From Micromonospora lupini str. Lupac 08 (GTDB lineage: Bacteria > Actinomycetota > Actinomycetes > Mycobacteriales > Micromonosporaceae): DNA of 64,000 nucleotides. The position numbers were made by a program, and so were the translations under genes. This document shows positions 51,908 through 60,932 of this stretch, piece by piece. Position 1 is the stretch's first letter. The number at the start of each line of letters is the position of its first letter. The stretch covers positions 5,120,636 through 5,184,635 of the forward strand of contig NZ_HF570108.1 of NCBI RefSeq assembly GCF_000297395.2, in the 5' to 3' direction. Below the pieces are notes generated by a model that saw only the letters and a list, made by a program, of their open reading frames with translations, did not search any database and was not told the DNA's origin.

Positions 51908-54034
51908 ATGTCCATCTTCAGCAGGGTCGCGCGCGGCCGGCTGGCCGCCTGGCTCACCGTGGCCGCCGCGCTCGTGGTCGGCGCGGCCGTCTTCGGGATT
52001 CCCCGGCCGGACAATCCGGCGCCGGTCTCCGCCACCGGCCTGTCGGCACAGTGGCAGTCGACCCAGGTGCAGCGCCTCCAGGACCAACTGCCGTCCCACG
52101 ACGTCCAGCCGGCCATCGTGGTCGTCAGTCGCGGCGACGGCGGGGCGCTGCGCGAGGCCGACCGGGCCGACCTCGCCGCCCGCTCCGGTGACCTGGGCCG
52201 CTTCGCGGTGGGCGGGCAGGTCAGCCCCGCGCAGCTCTCCCCGGACGGCACTGTCGCGCTCGTCGCCGTGCCGCTGGACACCGCCGGCGGTCAGGAGGCG
52301 GTCACCGCCACGGTCACCGAGCTGCGCGAAACGCTGGCGGCCCTGCCCGACGGGCTGACCGCCGAGGTCACCGGCGCGCCCGCCTTCACCGCGGATCTGT
52401 CCTCGGTCTTCGAGGGCGCCGACGTCACCCTGCTCGCGGTGACCGCCGCCGTGGTCGCGTTACTGCTCTTGATCACGTACCGCAGCCCGTTCCTGTGGAT
52501 CGTGCCGCTGGTCGTGGTCGCGGCGACCGAACAGCTCACCCTGCGCGCGGTGGACACGATCGTGCCGGCCGTCGGGATCAACCTCCAGCAGGGCCAGGTC
52601 ACCGGCATCGCCAGCGTGCTGGTCTTCGGCGCCGCCACCGACTACGCCCTGCTGCTCATCGCCCGCTACCGGGAGGAACTGCGGCGCGCCCAGGACCGGT
52701 ACGCGGCGATGCGCGCCGCGCTGCGGCGTACCGCCGAGCCCATCCTGGCCAGCGGCGGCACCGTGGTGCTCGGCGTGCTCACCCTGCTGCTCAGCGAGCA
52801 GGAGACGAACCGGGCGTTGGCGGTGGCCTGCGCCACAGGTGTGGTCTTCGCCATGGCCTCGGCGCTGTTCGTGCTGCCCGCCGTGCTGGTGCTCCTCGGC
52901 CGCGGCCTGTTCTGGCCGTTCGTGCCCCGCGTCGGCGGTCCGGTCCGGGAGGGCCGGCTCTGGGGCCGCCTCGGCGCCGCCGTGCAGCGCCGACCGGTGG
53001 TGGTCGCGGTGCTGGCCACGCTGCTGCTCGGCGGCCTCGCGCTGGGCGGGCTCGGGATCCGCACCGGCCTGTCCGAGACCGAGCAGTTCCGGGCCGAGCC
53101 CGAGGCGGTCACCGGCGCGCAGACCCTCGCCCGCGCGTTCCCCGCCGGCAGCACCCAGCCGGTAGCCGTGCTCACCACCCCGGCGGCGGCGCGGGCGGTC
53201 ACCGACATCGCCGCCGCCGTGCCCGGCGTCGCCTCGGCGCGACCCGGCGACGCCGGCCAGGCCGTCGCCCAGGTCGACGTGGTGCTGGACGCCGAACCCG
53301 GCACGGCCGCCTCGGACCGCACGATCGAGGCGCTGCGCGACGCGGTCGCCGCCGTTCCCGACTCCGCTCCCCCGGCCGCCGCCGGCGCCGAGGCGCCCAC
53401 CGGGGCGATCGTCGGCGGCACCGTCGCCGCCACCTACGACTCCGAGCGGGCCAACGACCGTGACCTGCGGTTGATCCTGCCGATCATCCTGCTGCTCGTC
53501 GGCGCGGTGCTCGTGCTGCTGCTGCGGGGGCTGCTGGCGCCGGTGCTGCTGGTGCTCACCGTGATCGCGTCGTTCTTCGCCAGCCTCGGCGCGGCGTGGC
53601 TGCTCTTCGACCACGTGCTGGGTTTCCCGGCGCTCGACAGCGGCGTGCTGCTGCTCGCCTTCGTGTTCCTGGTGGCGCTCGGTGTGGACTACAACATCTT
53701 CCTGGTCACCCGTGCTCGGGAGGACGCGCGCAGCACGGGCACCCGCGCCGGGATGTTGTCCGCGTTGCGGGTCACCGGAGGTGTGATCACGAGCGCCGGT
53801 GTGCTGCTCGCCGCGGTGTTCGCCGTGCTGGGTGTGCTGCCGCTCATCACGCTCACGCAGATCGGCATCATCGTCTGCATCGGCGTCCTGCTGGACACCC
53901 TGCTGGTCCGTACGGTGCTGGTGCCGGCGTTGGCGTTCGTGCTCGGGGACCGTTTCTGGTGGCCGGGCCGCGTCGACGCCCACCCCGGCGGCGACGTCCC
54001 GGCGACGCGCGAGCCGGTGACCGCGCGGGACTGA
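51908..54034 (+). CDS. MMPL family RND transporter
   Basis: A 708-residue membrane transporter with the MMPL layout: one N-terminal helix, an extracytoplasmic loop, a block of five or six helices (LLAVTAAVVALLLLITYRSPFLWIVPL...FGAATDYALLLIARYREELRR), a second large loop and a second helix block (LDSGVLLLAFVFLVALGVDYNIFLVTRAREDAR). The two GxDY motifs (ATDYALLL and GVDYNIFL) carry the proton-relay Asp/Tyr pairs. Members export lipids or drugs. ATG 51908 with AGGGG 6 nt upstream. Divergent from and probably repressed by the MarR regulator. Confidence 0.94.
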   Translation: MSIFSRVARGRLAAWLTVAAALVVGAAVFGIPRPDNPAPVSATGLSAQWQSTQVQRLQDQLPSHDVQPAIVVVSRGDGGALREADRADLAARSGDLGRFAVGGQVSPAQLSPDGTVALVAVPLDTAGGQEAVTATVTELRETLAALPDGLTAEVTGAPAFTADLSSVFEGADVTLLAVTAAVVALLLLITYRSPFLWIVPLVVVAATEQLTLRAVDTIVPAVGINLQQGQVTGIASVLVFGAATDYALLLIARYREELRRAQDRYAAMRAALRRTAEPILASGGTVVLGVLTLLLSEQETNRALAVACATGVVFAMASALFVLPAVLVLLGRGLFWPFVPRVGGPVREGRLWGRLGAAVQRRPVVVAVLATLLLGGLALGGLGIRTGLSETEQFRAEPEAVTGAQTLARAFPAGSTQPVAVLTTPAAARAVTDIAAAVPGVASARPGDAGQAVAQVDVVLDAEPGTAASDRTIEALRDAVAAVPDSAPPAAAGAEAPTGAIVGGTVAATYDSERANDRDLRLILPIILLLVGAVLVLLLRGLLAPVLLVLTVIASFFASLGAAWLLFDHVLGFPALDSGVLLLAFVFLVALGVDYNIFLVTRAREDARSTGTRAGMLSALRVTGGVITSAGVLLAAVFAVLGVLPLITLTQIGIIVCIGVLLDTLLVRTVLVPALAFVLGDRFWWPGRVDAHPGGDVPATREPVTARD

Positions 54035-54042
54035 CGCGCACG

Positions 54043-54074
54043 GACAAGGGGCGGGCTCGACCCCGCCCCTTGTC
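54043..54074. terminator. Bidirectional terminator
   Basis: Perfect 13-bp stem GACAAGGGGCGGG / CCCGCCCCTTGTC with a 6-nt loop between convergent MMPL and transglycosylase genes. Confidence 0.88.
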
Positions 54075-54080
54075 GTGTGC

Positions 54081-54968
54081 TCAGTATCCCAGACAGACGC
54101 ACTCGGTCATCAGCGCCCGCACGTTGCGCACGTACGACGGATTGGGGATGGCGAGGGGCTTGCCCTCCTGCGCCACCGCCCCGTGCCCGTAGTTGTAGGC
54201 GGAGATGACGGCGTTGAGCAGGCAGGAGTCCAGTTCGGCGGTGCACAGGTCCGCGTCGAGCCGGTAGTCGGCCTCGAAGTACATGTCGCCGATGTACTTG
54301 GTCAGCCAGGCCAGGTAGTTGGCCCCCAGGTACGCGTTGTCCTGGTAGTCGGCGATGTCGTAGCTCTGCTCGAACCGCTGGTTCATCCAGGTCGCGGTGC
54401 CCGGCATCACCTGCATCAGCCCGACGCCGCCGTCGCAGGCGTAGATGTTTGACTGCCAGCCGCTCTCCTGCCAGGCGGTGGCCTTGACCAGGTTCAGCGG
54501 GATCTTGAGCTCCGGCGCCGAGCTGGGCCAGTAGGTGCGGCCGGCGGCGGCGCTCAGTGCCGCCTTCACGTCGGCGCGGCTCGCCTGGGTGCCCTTGTAG
54601 GTGGGCTTGCAGGACGAGGGAGCGGGCTTCGGTGGCGGCGGGGGGACCTTCGTCTCGGTGGGCGGCTTGGCGACCGCGCGCGGCTTCGGCGCCGCGCCCG
54701 TGGAACGGGTCGGCTTCTTCGACGGCGTGGGGGACGTCGACGGCTTGCGGCTCGGGGCAGCGCCCAGGGCCGCCACCGCGCTCGCCGACGGGCTCGGCTC
54801 GTCGGCGGCCTCGTCGACCGGGGCCTCGTCCGTCGGCCCCTCGGTGATCGAGACGGGAGCGGCCTGGTCCTGCGGGCGTTCCCCCTTGCCGGCGCAGCCG
54901 ACTGCACCGCCGGCGAGCAGGAGCCCGGCGAGCACGAGTGCGCCCACCCGACCGGTCCGTTCACGCAT
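54081..54968 (-). CDS. Lytic transglycosylase (SLT domain) lipoprotein
   Basis: A 295-residue exported protein. Signal LVLAGLLLAGGAVGC with lipobox Cys25, a long Pro/Ser/Thr/Lys-rich spacer (about 26-118), then a goose-lysozyme-like SLT domain: catalytic Glu168 in KATAWQESGWQSNIYACDGGVGLMQVMPGTA and ISAYNYGHGAV. It cleaves peptidoglycan glycan strands at the cell surface. ATG 54968 has GGGGGAGG 6 nt upstream, and a minus-strand TAATCT at 54999-55004 is a plausible -10 overlapping the end of the next gene. Confidence 0.9.
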   Translation of the reverse strand: MRERTGRVGALVLAGLLLAGGAVGCAGKGERPQDQAAPVSITEGPTDEAPVDEAADEPSPSASAVAALGAAPSRKPSTSPTPSKKPTRSTGAAPKPRAVAKPPTETKVPPPPPKPAPSSCKPTYKGTQASRADVKAALSAAAGRTYWPSSAPELKIPLNLVKATAWQESGWQSNIYACDGGVGLMQVMPGTATWMNQRFEQSYDIADYQDNAYLGANYLAWLTKYIGDMYFEADYRLDADLCTAELDSCLLNAVISAYNYGHGAVAQEGKPLAIPNPSYVRNVRALMTECVCLGY

Positions 54969-55001
54969 GGTGGTCCTCCCCCGTCTGACAGTCGCCGCAG
55001 A

Positions 55002-56411
55002 TTAGCAAGGTTCGACCGGGCGGCGGGGCCCCTGCGGCGGCGCGACCGGGTCGACCTGGTGCTCCCGGTCGCCCACCGCGCGGTCCCGGGTGGCCCAGGC
55101 GACCATGAACACCACAGTCCACAGCACCCCGAGCAGCACCGCCGCGGCCGTACCGCTCGCCGTGTCCAGACCGAGGTAGAGCCGCGCGGCGCCGACCCCC
55201 AGCACGCCCGCGGCGGCGACCGTCCACGCCGCCACCGCCAGCGGCCAGTGGGCGCTGCGCGACACCAACCACGCGAGCGTGCAGAGGCTCGCCGCGACCA
55301 CGGCGTTCTGGGTGGAGAACGGGACGGCCTCGTGCCCGCCCCCGTCGGGAGCGCCGGTCAACTCGGCCACCACCGCCAGCACGACGAGCGGCACGAACGC
55401 GCCGACGGTGCCGACCACACTGAGCAGGTCCGTACGCCACGGTCGGTTGCGCCACGCCAGCACCGCCGCCATCACGGCCACCAGCACGATCAACACCCAC
55501 CCGCGTACCAGCGACACCACGACCAGTGTGGCGTCGGCGGCGTCCGGGGTCCGGCGGGCGGCGAACCAGGCCCCGATCGCTCCGTCCAGCGCGGCCAGCC
55601 CGCTGTTTCGCACCACCACCGCGAGCAGGCCGGCGATGGCCAGCCCGGCGGCGAAGAGCAGCAGCAGCCCGGCGGCCAGGTTGAGCAGCAGCGTCCAGGC
55701 CGGCCCGATCCGCATGGCCACCAGGAAGAACAGCACCCCGTAGCGGGCGGTGAGCCAGCGCACCGGCGGCAGCGCGGCGGCCCGGGACAGCAGCGCGCGT
55801 ACGGGGTCGGGGTTGCGGCCGAGCCACCGCCCGGCGAGCACCACCCCCAGCAGCCCGGCGAGCAGCGCCAGCGCCGCGCCGGTGGCCCGGCCGAGCAGCC
55901 GGGAGACCGTGTCGTACGACTCACCGGCGAGGTGGCCGAGCAGGACCGAGCCGCCGACCCAGGTGACGATGCCGGCCAGGTTCCACGGCGCGAACCGCCG
56001 GTACGACATGCCGGCCGCGCCCGCCAGCCGGGGCACCAGGGTGCGGGCGAAGGCCACCCAGCGCGCCGCGAACACGCCCCTGCCGCCGAGGCGGGCGAGC
56101 ATCGCGTCGGCCCGCCGCCACCGCTCGGGCCCGACCCGGTGGCCCAGGCCGGCCCGCAGCTTCGACCCGTAGCGCCGCCCGGCGCGAAACGCCAGCGCGT
56201 CCCCGGCGAACGCCGAGACGATCATCGCGAGCAACGCCGGTCCGAGGCGCAAGGTACCGTTGTAGGTGAGGAAGCCGACGAGCAGCAGGGTAGCCTCACC
56301 CGGCACCAGCAGGCCGAAGATCACCGCGGTCTCGCCCGCCACGATCAGCGCGGCGACCAGGTAGATCCACAGAGTGGGCAGACCCTGCACCCAGGTCAGC
56401 AGGTCGTGCAC
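55002..56411 (-). CDS. DedA protein fused to a degenerate PAP2-like domain
   Basis: A 469-residue polytopic protein. Residues about 1-200 are a DedA/VTT domain (IVAGETAVIFGLLVPGEATLLLVGFL; FAARWVAFARTLVPRLAGAAGMSYRRF). Residues about 215-450 add further helices in a PAP2-phosphatase pattern, but the catalytic motifs are eroded: the PSGH motif reads PFSTQN (about 364-369) and the SRx5Hx3D motif reads ARLYLGLDTASG (about 409-420), with His changed to Asp and the last Asp to Gly; no K-x6-RP motif is visible. DedA-PAP2 fusions are known, but this one should lack phosphatase activity. Divergent from typA. Confidence 0.85.
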   Translation of the reverse strand: MHDLLTWVQGLPTLWIYLVAALIVAGETAVIFGLLVPGEATLLLVGFLTYNGTLRLGPALLAMIVSAFAGDALAFRAGRRYGSKLRAGLGHRVGPERWRRADAMLARLGGRGVFAARWVAFARTLVPRLAGAAGMSYRRFAPWNLAGIVTWVGGSVLLGHLAGESYDTVSRLLGRATGAALALLAGLLGVVLAGRWLGRNPDPVRALLSRAAALPPVRWLTARYGVLFFLVAMRIGPAWTLLLNLAAGLLLLFAAGLAIAGLLAVVVRNSGLAALDGAIGAWFAARRTPDAADATLVVVSLVRGWVLIVLVAVMAAVLAWRNRPWRTDLLSVVGTVGAFVPLVVLAVVAELTGAPDGGGHEAVPFSTQNAVVAASLCTLAWLVSRSAHWPLAVAAWTVAAAGVLGVGAARLYLGLDTASGTAAAVLLGVLWTVVFMVAWATRDRAVGDREHQVDPVAPPQGPRRPVEPC

Positions 56412-56544
56412 TCAGGCCCCCGGGACACGGGAGCCAGCATGCCAGCCGGCGCAACGACCAGGACAGCAGTTTCACCATAGATCAGGGGCACCTGGGGGTG
56501 ACCCCGACGCAGCCTGCGCGAGCGCAGGCGGAAGGATAGAGGGT

Positions 56545-58413
56545 ATGCAGCTTCGCACCGACCTCCGCAACGTCGCCATCATCGCTCACGTCGACCACGG
56601 CAAGACCACCCTGGTCGACGCCATGTTGCGGCAGGCCGGCGCCTACGGTGCCCGTGGCGAGAACACCGAGCGGGTGATGGACTCGGGTGACCTGGAGCGG
56701 GAGAAGGGCATCACGATCCTGGCCAAGAACACCGGCGTGCACTACCTGCCGGCGGACGGCTCCGACGCGGTCACCATCAACATCATCGACACCCCCGGCC
56801 ACGCCGACTTCGGCGGTGAGGTCGAGCGCGGCCTCACCATGGTCGACGGTGTGGTCCTGCTCGTCGACGCCAGCGAGGGCCCGCTCCCGCAGACCCGCTT
56901 CGTGCTGCGCAAGGCGCTGCGGGCCCGGATGCCGATCATCCTGGTGATCAACAAGGTGGACCGCCCCGACGCCCGGATCAAGGAGGTCGTGGACGACACC
57001 TACGAGCTCTTCCTCGACCTGGACGCCGACGAGGAGCAGATCGACTTCCCGATCGTGTACGCCTGCGCCCGCGACGGCATCGCCTCGCTGACCCAGCCCG
57101 CCGACGGTTCGGTGCCGGACGACAGCACCTCCCTGGAGCCGCTGTTCCGCACCCTGCTGGACACCATCCCGGCCCCCGCGTACGAGGACGGCGCGCCGCT
57201 GCAGGCGCACGTCACCAACCTGGACGCCTCGCCGTTCCTCGGCCGTCTGGCGCTCTGCCGCGTCCGCCAGGGCACGATCAGCAAGGGCCAGACGGTGGCG
57301 TGGTGCCGCACCGACGGCAGCACCCAGCGGGTCCGCATCTCCGAGATGCTGATGACCGAGGGCCTGGAGCGCAAGCCGGCCGAGACGGCCGGTCCGGGCG
57401 ACATCATCGCGGTCGCCGGCATCCCCGAGATCATGATCGGCGAGACCCTCGCCGACGTCGAGAACCCCGTCGCGTTGCCGCTGATCACCGTCGACGAGCC
57501 GGCCATCTCGATGACCATCGGCACCAACACCTCTCCGCTTGTCGGCCGGCTCAAGGGCTCCAAGGTCACCGCGCGGATGGTCAAGGACCGGCTCGACAAG
57601 GAGCTGATCGGCAACGTGTCCCTGCGGGTCCTGCCCACCGAGCGGCCGGACGCCTGGGAGGTGCAGGGCCGCGGCGAGCTGGCGCTGGCCATCCTGGTCG
57701 AGCAGATGCGCCGGGAGAGCTACGAGCTGACCGTCGGCAAGCCGCAGGTGGTCACCCGGGTAATCGACGGCAAGACCTGCGAGCCGGTCGAGCGGCTGAC
57801 CATCGACGCCCCGGAGGAATACCTGGGCGCGATCACCCAGCTCCTCGCCACCCGCAAGGGCCGGATGGAGCAGCTGGTCAACCACGGCACCGGCTGGATC
57901 CGGATGGAGTGGCTGGTGCCGGCGCGCGGCCTGATCGGCTTCCGCACCGAGTTCCTCACCGACACCCGGGGCACCGGCATCCTGCACCACGTCTTCGAGT
58001 CCTACGAGCCGTGGTTCGGCGAGCTGCGCACCCGTAACAACGGCTCGCTCGTCGCCGACCGGGCCGGCGCGGTCACCGCCTTCGCGATGACCAACCTCCA
58101 GGAGCGCGGTCAGCTCTTCGTCGAGCCCACCACCGAGGTGTACGAGGGCATGATCGTCGGAGAGAACTCTCGCTCCGACGACATGGACGTCAACATCACC
58201 AAGGAGAAGAAGCTCACCAACATGCGGCAGTCGACCTCCGACGAGACCGAGAAGCTGGTCCCGCCGCGCAAGCTCACGCTGGAGCAGGCGCTGGAGTTCT
58301 GCCGCGAGGACGAGTGCGTCGAGGTCACCCCGGCCACGGTGCGCATCCGCAAGGTGGTGCTCGACCAGCAGCTGCGGGGCCGGGCCACCGCCCGCCGCAA
58401 GCACGCCGGCTGA
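56545..58413 (+). CDS. typA: Translational GTPase TypA/BipA
   Basis: A 622-residue ribosome-associated GTPase. G1 AHVDHGKTTL, switch EREKGITILAKNT, G3 DTPGHADFGGE, G4 NKVDRPDA; then domain II, a EF-G-like domain V and the BipA C-terminal domain (VEPTTEVYEGMIVGENSR; KEKKLTNMRQS). ATG 56545 has GGAAGG 9 nt upstream. Single gene with a strong terminator. Confidence 0.97.
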   Translation: MQLRTDLRNVAIIAHVDHGKTTLVDAMLRQAGAYGARGENTERVMDSGDLEREKGITILAKNTGVHYLPADGSDAVTINIIDTPGHADFGGEVERGLTMVDGVVLLVDASEGPLPQTRFVLRKALRARMPIILVINKVDRPDARIKEVVDDTYELFLDLDADEEQIDFPIVYACARDGIASLTQPADGSVPDDSTSLEPLFRTLLDTIPAPAYEDGAPLQAHVTNLDASPFLGRLALCRVRQGTISKGQTVAWCRTDGSTQRVRISEMLMTEGLERKPAETAGPGDIIAVAGIPEIMIGETLADVENPVALPLITVDEPAISMTIGTNTSPLVGRLKGSKVTARMVKDRLDKELIGNVSLRVLPTERPDAWEVQGRGELALAILVEQMRRESYELTVGKPQVVTRVIDGKTCEPVERLTIDAPEEYLGAITQLLATRKGRMEQLVNHGTGWIRMEWLVPARGLIGFRTEFLTDTRGTGILHHVFESYEPWFGELRTRNNGSLVADRAGAVTAFAMTNLQERGQLFVEPTTEVYEGMIVGENSRSDDMDVNITKEKKLTNMRQSTSDETEKLVPPRKLTLEQALEFCREDECVEVTPATVRIRKVVLDQQLRGRATARRKHAG

Positions 58414-58430
58414 CCCACCAGCACCCGACA

Positions 58431-58474
58431 CCGGGCGCGTCGGCCGCTCGCGGCCGACGCGTCCGCCCGGTTTT
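58431..58474 (+). terminator. Intrinsic terminator of typA
   Basis: CGCGTCGGCCG-CTCG-CGGCCGACGCG (perfect 11-bp stem, flanked by CCGGGCG/CGCCCGG pairing) followed by TTTT. Confidence 0.92.
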
Positions 58475-58513
58475 CCGGCGGGGGTACGCGGGCCCGCCCG
58501 TCCCGTGATCGGC

Positions 58514-58519
58514 TACGGT
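58514..58519 (+). promoter_or_regulatory. Leaderless promoter -10 of the serine hydrolase gene
   Basis: TACGGT, 7 nt, ATG at 58527; no ribosome site. Confidence 0.5.
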
Positions 58520-58526
58520 CAGCCGC

Positions 58527-59378
58527 ATGACCTGGGATGATCTCGACGCCCATCTGGACCGGGTGCCGGGCACCGTCTCGGCGTACGTCTGTCGCCTCGA
58601 CGCGCCACCGACCTGGACCCGGCACGCCGACGCCGGCCACTACGCCGCCAGCACCATGAAGGTGGGGGTGCTGACCGCGCTGCACCGCGCCGCCGAGGCC
58701 GGCACGCTGGAGTTGGACGCCGACGTCCCGGTGGTCAACGAGTTCGACTCGGCCCAGCCCGGCGCGCCCCGGTTCTCCTGCGCCCCGCACTACGACAACG
58801 ACGCCGCCGTGTGGGACCGGCTCGGCGGCGTCGCGCCCCTGCGCTGGCTCGCCGAACGGATGATCGTGCGGTCCAGCAACCTGGCCACCAACCTGGTCAT
58901 CGGTCAGGTCGGGCTGCCCGCGGTGGCCGAGGTGTGGTCGCTGGCCGGAGCCCGCAACAGCGTCACCGGCCGGGGCATCGAGGACTTCGCCGCCCGCGAG
59001 GCCGGCATCACCAACACCGTCACCGCCGCCGACCTGGCCGCCCTGCTGGGCGCGCTGGCCAGCGGCGCCGCGACTCCCGGCCGCCTCGCCTCGCCTGCCG
59101 GCTGCGCCGCCATGCTGGACGTGCTGCTCGCCCAGGAGCACCGCGAGGACCTGGCCGCCGGCCTGCCCGAGGGCACCCGCATCGCGCTCAAGAACGGCTG
59201 GGTACGCGGCGTGCGCCACAGCGTCGGCGTGGTGCTGCCCGACGACGCCCCGCCGTACGTGCTCGCCGTGTGCACCACCACCGACCTGGCCGGCGGCGAC
59301 GAAGGGGTCGAGGACGACGCCTGCCGCCTGCTCGCGCACATCTCGGCGCAGGTCTGGGCCGCTCGCCACCGCCTCTGA
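58527..59378 (+). CDS. Class A beta-lactamase-like serine hydrolase
   Basis: A 283-residue penicillin-recognising-fold protein. Active-site SxxK is ASTMKVGVL (Ser42, Lys45), the second motif is SSN in MIVRSSNLATNLVIG, and the third is KNGW in IALKNGWVRGVRHSVG, in place of KTG. The region GIEDFAAREAG could hold the class A general-base Glu. No signal peptide is present, which is unlike secreted beta-lactamases, so a cytoplasmic esterase/amidase role is as likely as beta-lactam hydrolysis. Start ATG 58527 directly after a leaderless promoter. Confidence 0.85.
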   Translation: MTWDDLDAHLDRVPGTVSAYVCRLDAPPTWTRHADAGHYAASTMKVGVLTALHRAAEAGTLELDADVPVVNEFDSAQPGAPRFSCAPHYDNDAAVWDRLGGVAPLRWLAERMIVRSSNLATNLVIGQVGLPAVAEVWSLAGARNSVTGRGIEDFAAREAGITNTVTAADLAALLGALASGAATPGRLASPAGCAAMLDVLLAQEHREDLAAGLPEGTRIALKNGWVRGVRHSVGVVLPDDAPPYVLAVCTTTDLAGGDEGVEDDACRLLAHISAQVWAARHRL

Positions 59379-59432
59379 TCCGACCCCCGCCGATCCGGCT
59401 AGGCTGCCCGGACCCCCACCCCGGAGCCGCCG

Positions 59433-60122
59433 ATGCCCCGCAGCCCCACCATCCTGGCCGCCTTCCTCGCCGTGACCGCGGCGAACCTGCTGGCCAACGC
59501 CACCGGCAGCGACCTGGCGTTCACGCTCACCAAGCCGCTGCTGATGCCGCTGCTCGCCGCGTACCTCTGGCGGGTTACCGCCGACCGCGGCGCCCGGCCG
59601 GACCGGCTGGTGCTCGCCGGGCTGGCCTTCGCGACCGGCGGCGACGTGGCGCTGCTGGTCGCCGGCACCGGCTGGTTCCTCGCCGGCATGGCCTGCTTCC
59701 TCGGCACGCACCTCTGCTACCTCGCGGCCTTCACCCGAGACGGCGCCGCGACCGCGCTGCGCCGCCCACCGCTGGTCGCGGTCCCGGTGGGGTACGCGGT
59801 GCTCACCGTCGTCGCGCTGGGCTGGATGTGGTCGGGGCTCACCGACGCCGGGTTGGCCGTGCCGGTGGCCGGCTACGCGCTCGCGTTGGCCGCGATGGCC
59901 ACCACCGCCGTCACCCAGGGCCGGCGGGTCGGCCTCGGCGCTGCCCTGTTCCTCGGCTCCGACCTGCTGATCGCCGCCGGGGTGGCCGGCGTGGCGGAGC
60001 CACCGGGCGCGCCGGTCCTGGTGATGGCGACCTACGCCGCCGGCCAGGCGCTTATCGTCGCCGGCCGGGCCGCCCGCGCCGAGGCGCCGGTCAGTCCAGC
60101 AGGTGCGCCCGCAGCGCCGTGA
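59433..60122 (+). CDS. YhhN family (lysoplasmalogenase-like) membrane protein
   Basis: A 229-residue protein with about eight membrane helices. YhhN/TMEM86 features: TKPLLMPLLAAYLW, FATGGDVALLVAG, and GAALFLGSDLLIAAG with its acidic residues. In animals TMEM86B hydrolyses lysoplasmalogens; bacterial members are poorly studied. ATG 59433 with GGAG 8 nt upstream; TAGGCT at 59399 is a likely -10. Its 3' end overlaps the convergent tyrosine phosphatase gene by 32 bp. Confidence 0.88.
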   Translation: MPRSPTILAAFLAVTAANLLANATGSDLAFTLTKPLLMPLLAAYLWRVTADRGARPDRLVLAGLAFATGGDVALLVAGTGWFLAGMACFLGTHLCYLAAFTRDGAATALRRPPLVAVPVGYAVLTVVALGWMWSGLTDAGLAVPVAGYALALAAMATTAVTQGRRVGLGAALFLGSDLLIAAGVAGVAEPPGAPVLVMATYAAGQALIVAGRAARAEAPVSPAGAPAAP

Positions 60123-60888
60123 GGACATCCTCGGTGAGCCCGAGCCCGTCGCGCAGGTACGCGTCGAACGAGCCGTGCACCCGGCGCACCTCCTGGTAGC
60201 CGGCGTCGAGGTACTCGGCGCGGACCTCCAGCACCGGCAGCACCGCGTCGGCGTCCAGGTTGGGCTGCCGGCGTCGCATCGCCTCGATGATCACCGCGCG
60301 GAGGCTGTCGGTGAGCGCGTTGTTGCGCAGGTACTCGGCGCGGATCGCGGCCTCGTCCACACCGAGCGCGCTGAGCAGGACGACGGTGAGCCAGCCGGTG
60401 CGGTCCTTGCCGGCGGAGCAGTGGTAGAGCAGCGGCAGGTTCTCCGGGCTGGCGGCCAGCCGCACCGCCGCGCCGAAGTTGACCCGGGCCGACTCCCCGG
60501 TGACGAACCACCGGTAGATCTCGGCCATCGCCCCCGCCGTGCCCTGCCGGGCCAGTTCCGCGTACGCGTCCAGGTCGTGGCCGAGCAGCACCGCCGAGAC
60601 GTACGTGAAGACCGGGTGGTCCGGATCGTGCACCGGCAGGTGCACCACCCGCGGCTCGCCGGCCAGCCGGTCGGTCGGGGCGACGTCGATCTCCGCGGTG
60701 GCGCGCAGGTCGAGCACGCAGGCCGGCCCGAGTTTCGCCAGCACCGGAAGGTCGTCGTCGGTGAGCCGACCCAGCGCCGGGGTGCGGATCAGCCGTCCGG
60801 CGCGCACCTTGCGGCCGTCGGCACCGAGCAGCCCGCCCAGGTCACGGGCGTTCGGTGCGCCCACCAGCTCCCAGTCCCGCACGACCAT
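60091..60888 (-). CDS. Tyrosine-protein phosphatase (Y_phosphatase3 type)
   Basis: A 265-residue phosphatase. P-loop HCSAGKDRTG (Cys157, Arg163) with the following Lys/Asp of the MptpB/LipA type. N-terminal NARDLGGL and RLIRTPALGRLTDDD are family hallmarks. It dephosphorylates protein tyrosine/serine or phosphoinositides. ATG 60888 with GGGAGGGG upstream. Divergent from the epimerase gene; 3' end overlaps the YhhN gene. Confidence 0.9.
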   Translation of the reverse strand: MVVRDWELVGAPNARDLGGLLGADGRKVRAGRLIRTPALGRLTDDDLPVLAKLGPACVLDLRATAEIDVAPTDRLAGEPRVVHLPVHDPDHPVFTYVSAVLLGHDLDAYAELARQGTAGAMAEIYRWFVTGESARVNFGAAVRLAASPENLPLLYHCSAGKDRTGWLTVVLLSALGVDEAAIRAEYLRNNALTDSLRAVIIEAMRRRQPNLDADAVLPVLEVRAEYLDAGYQEVRRVHGSFDAYLRDGLGLTEDVLTALRAHLLD

Positions 60889-60919
60889 CCGGTGTCCCCT
60901 CCCGCCGCGTGTCTGCGTA

Positions 60920-60925
60920 TAGGGT
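60920..60925 (+). promoter_or_regulatory. Leaderless promoter -10 of the epimerase gene
   Basis: TAGGGT, 7 nt, ATG at 60933, in a 44-bp divergent spacer; no ribosome site. Confidence 0.5.
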
Positions 60926-60932
60926 GCCCCAC

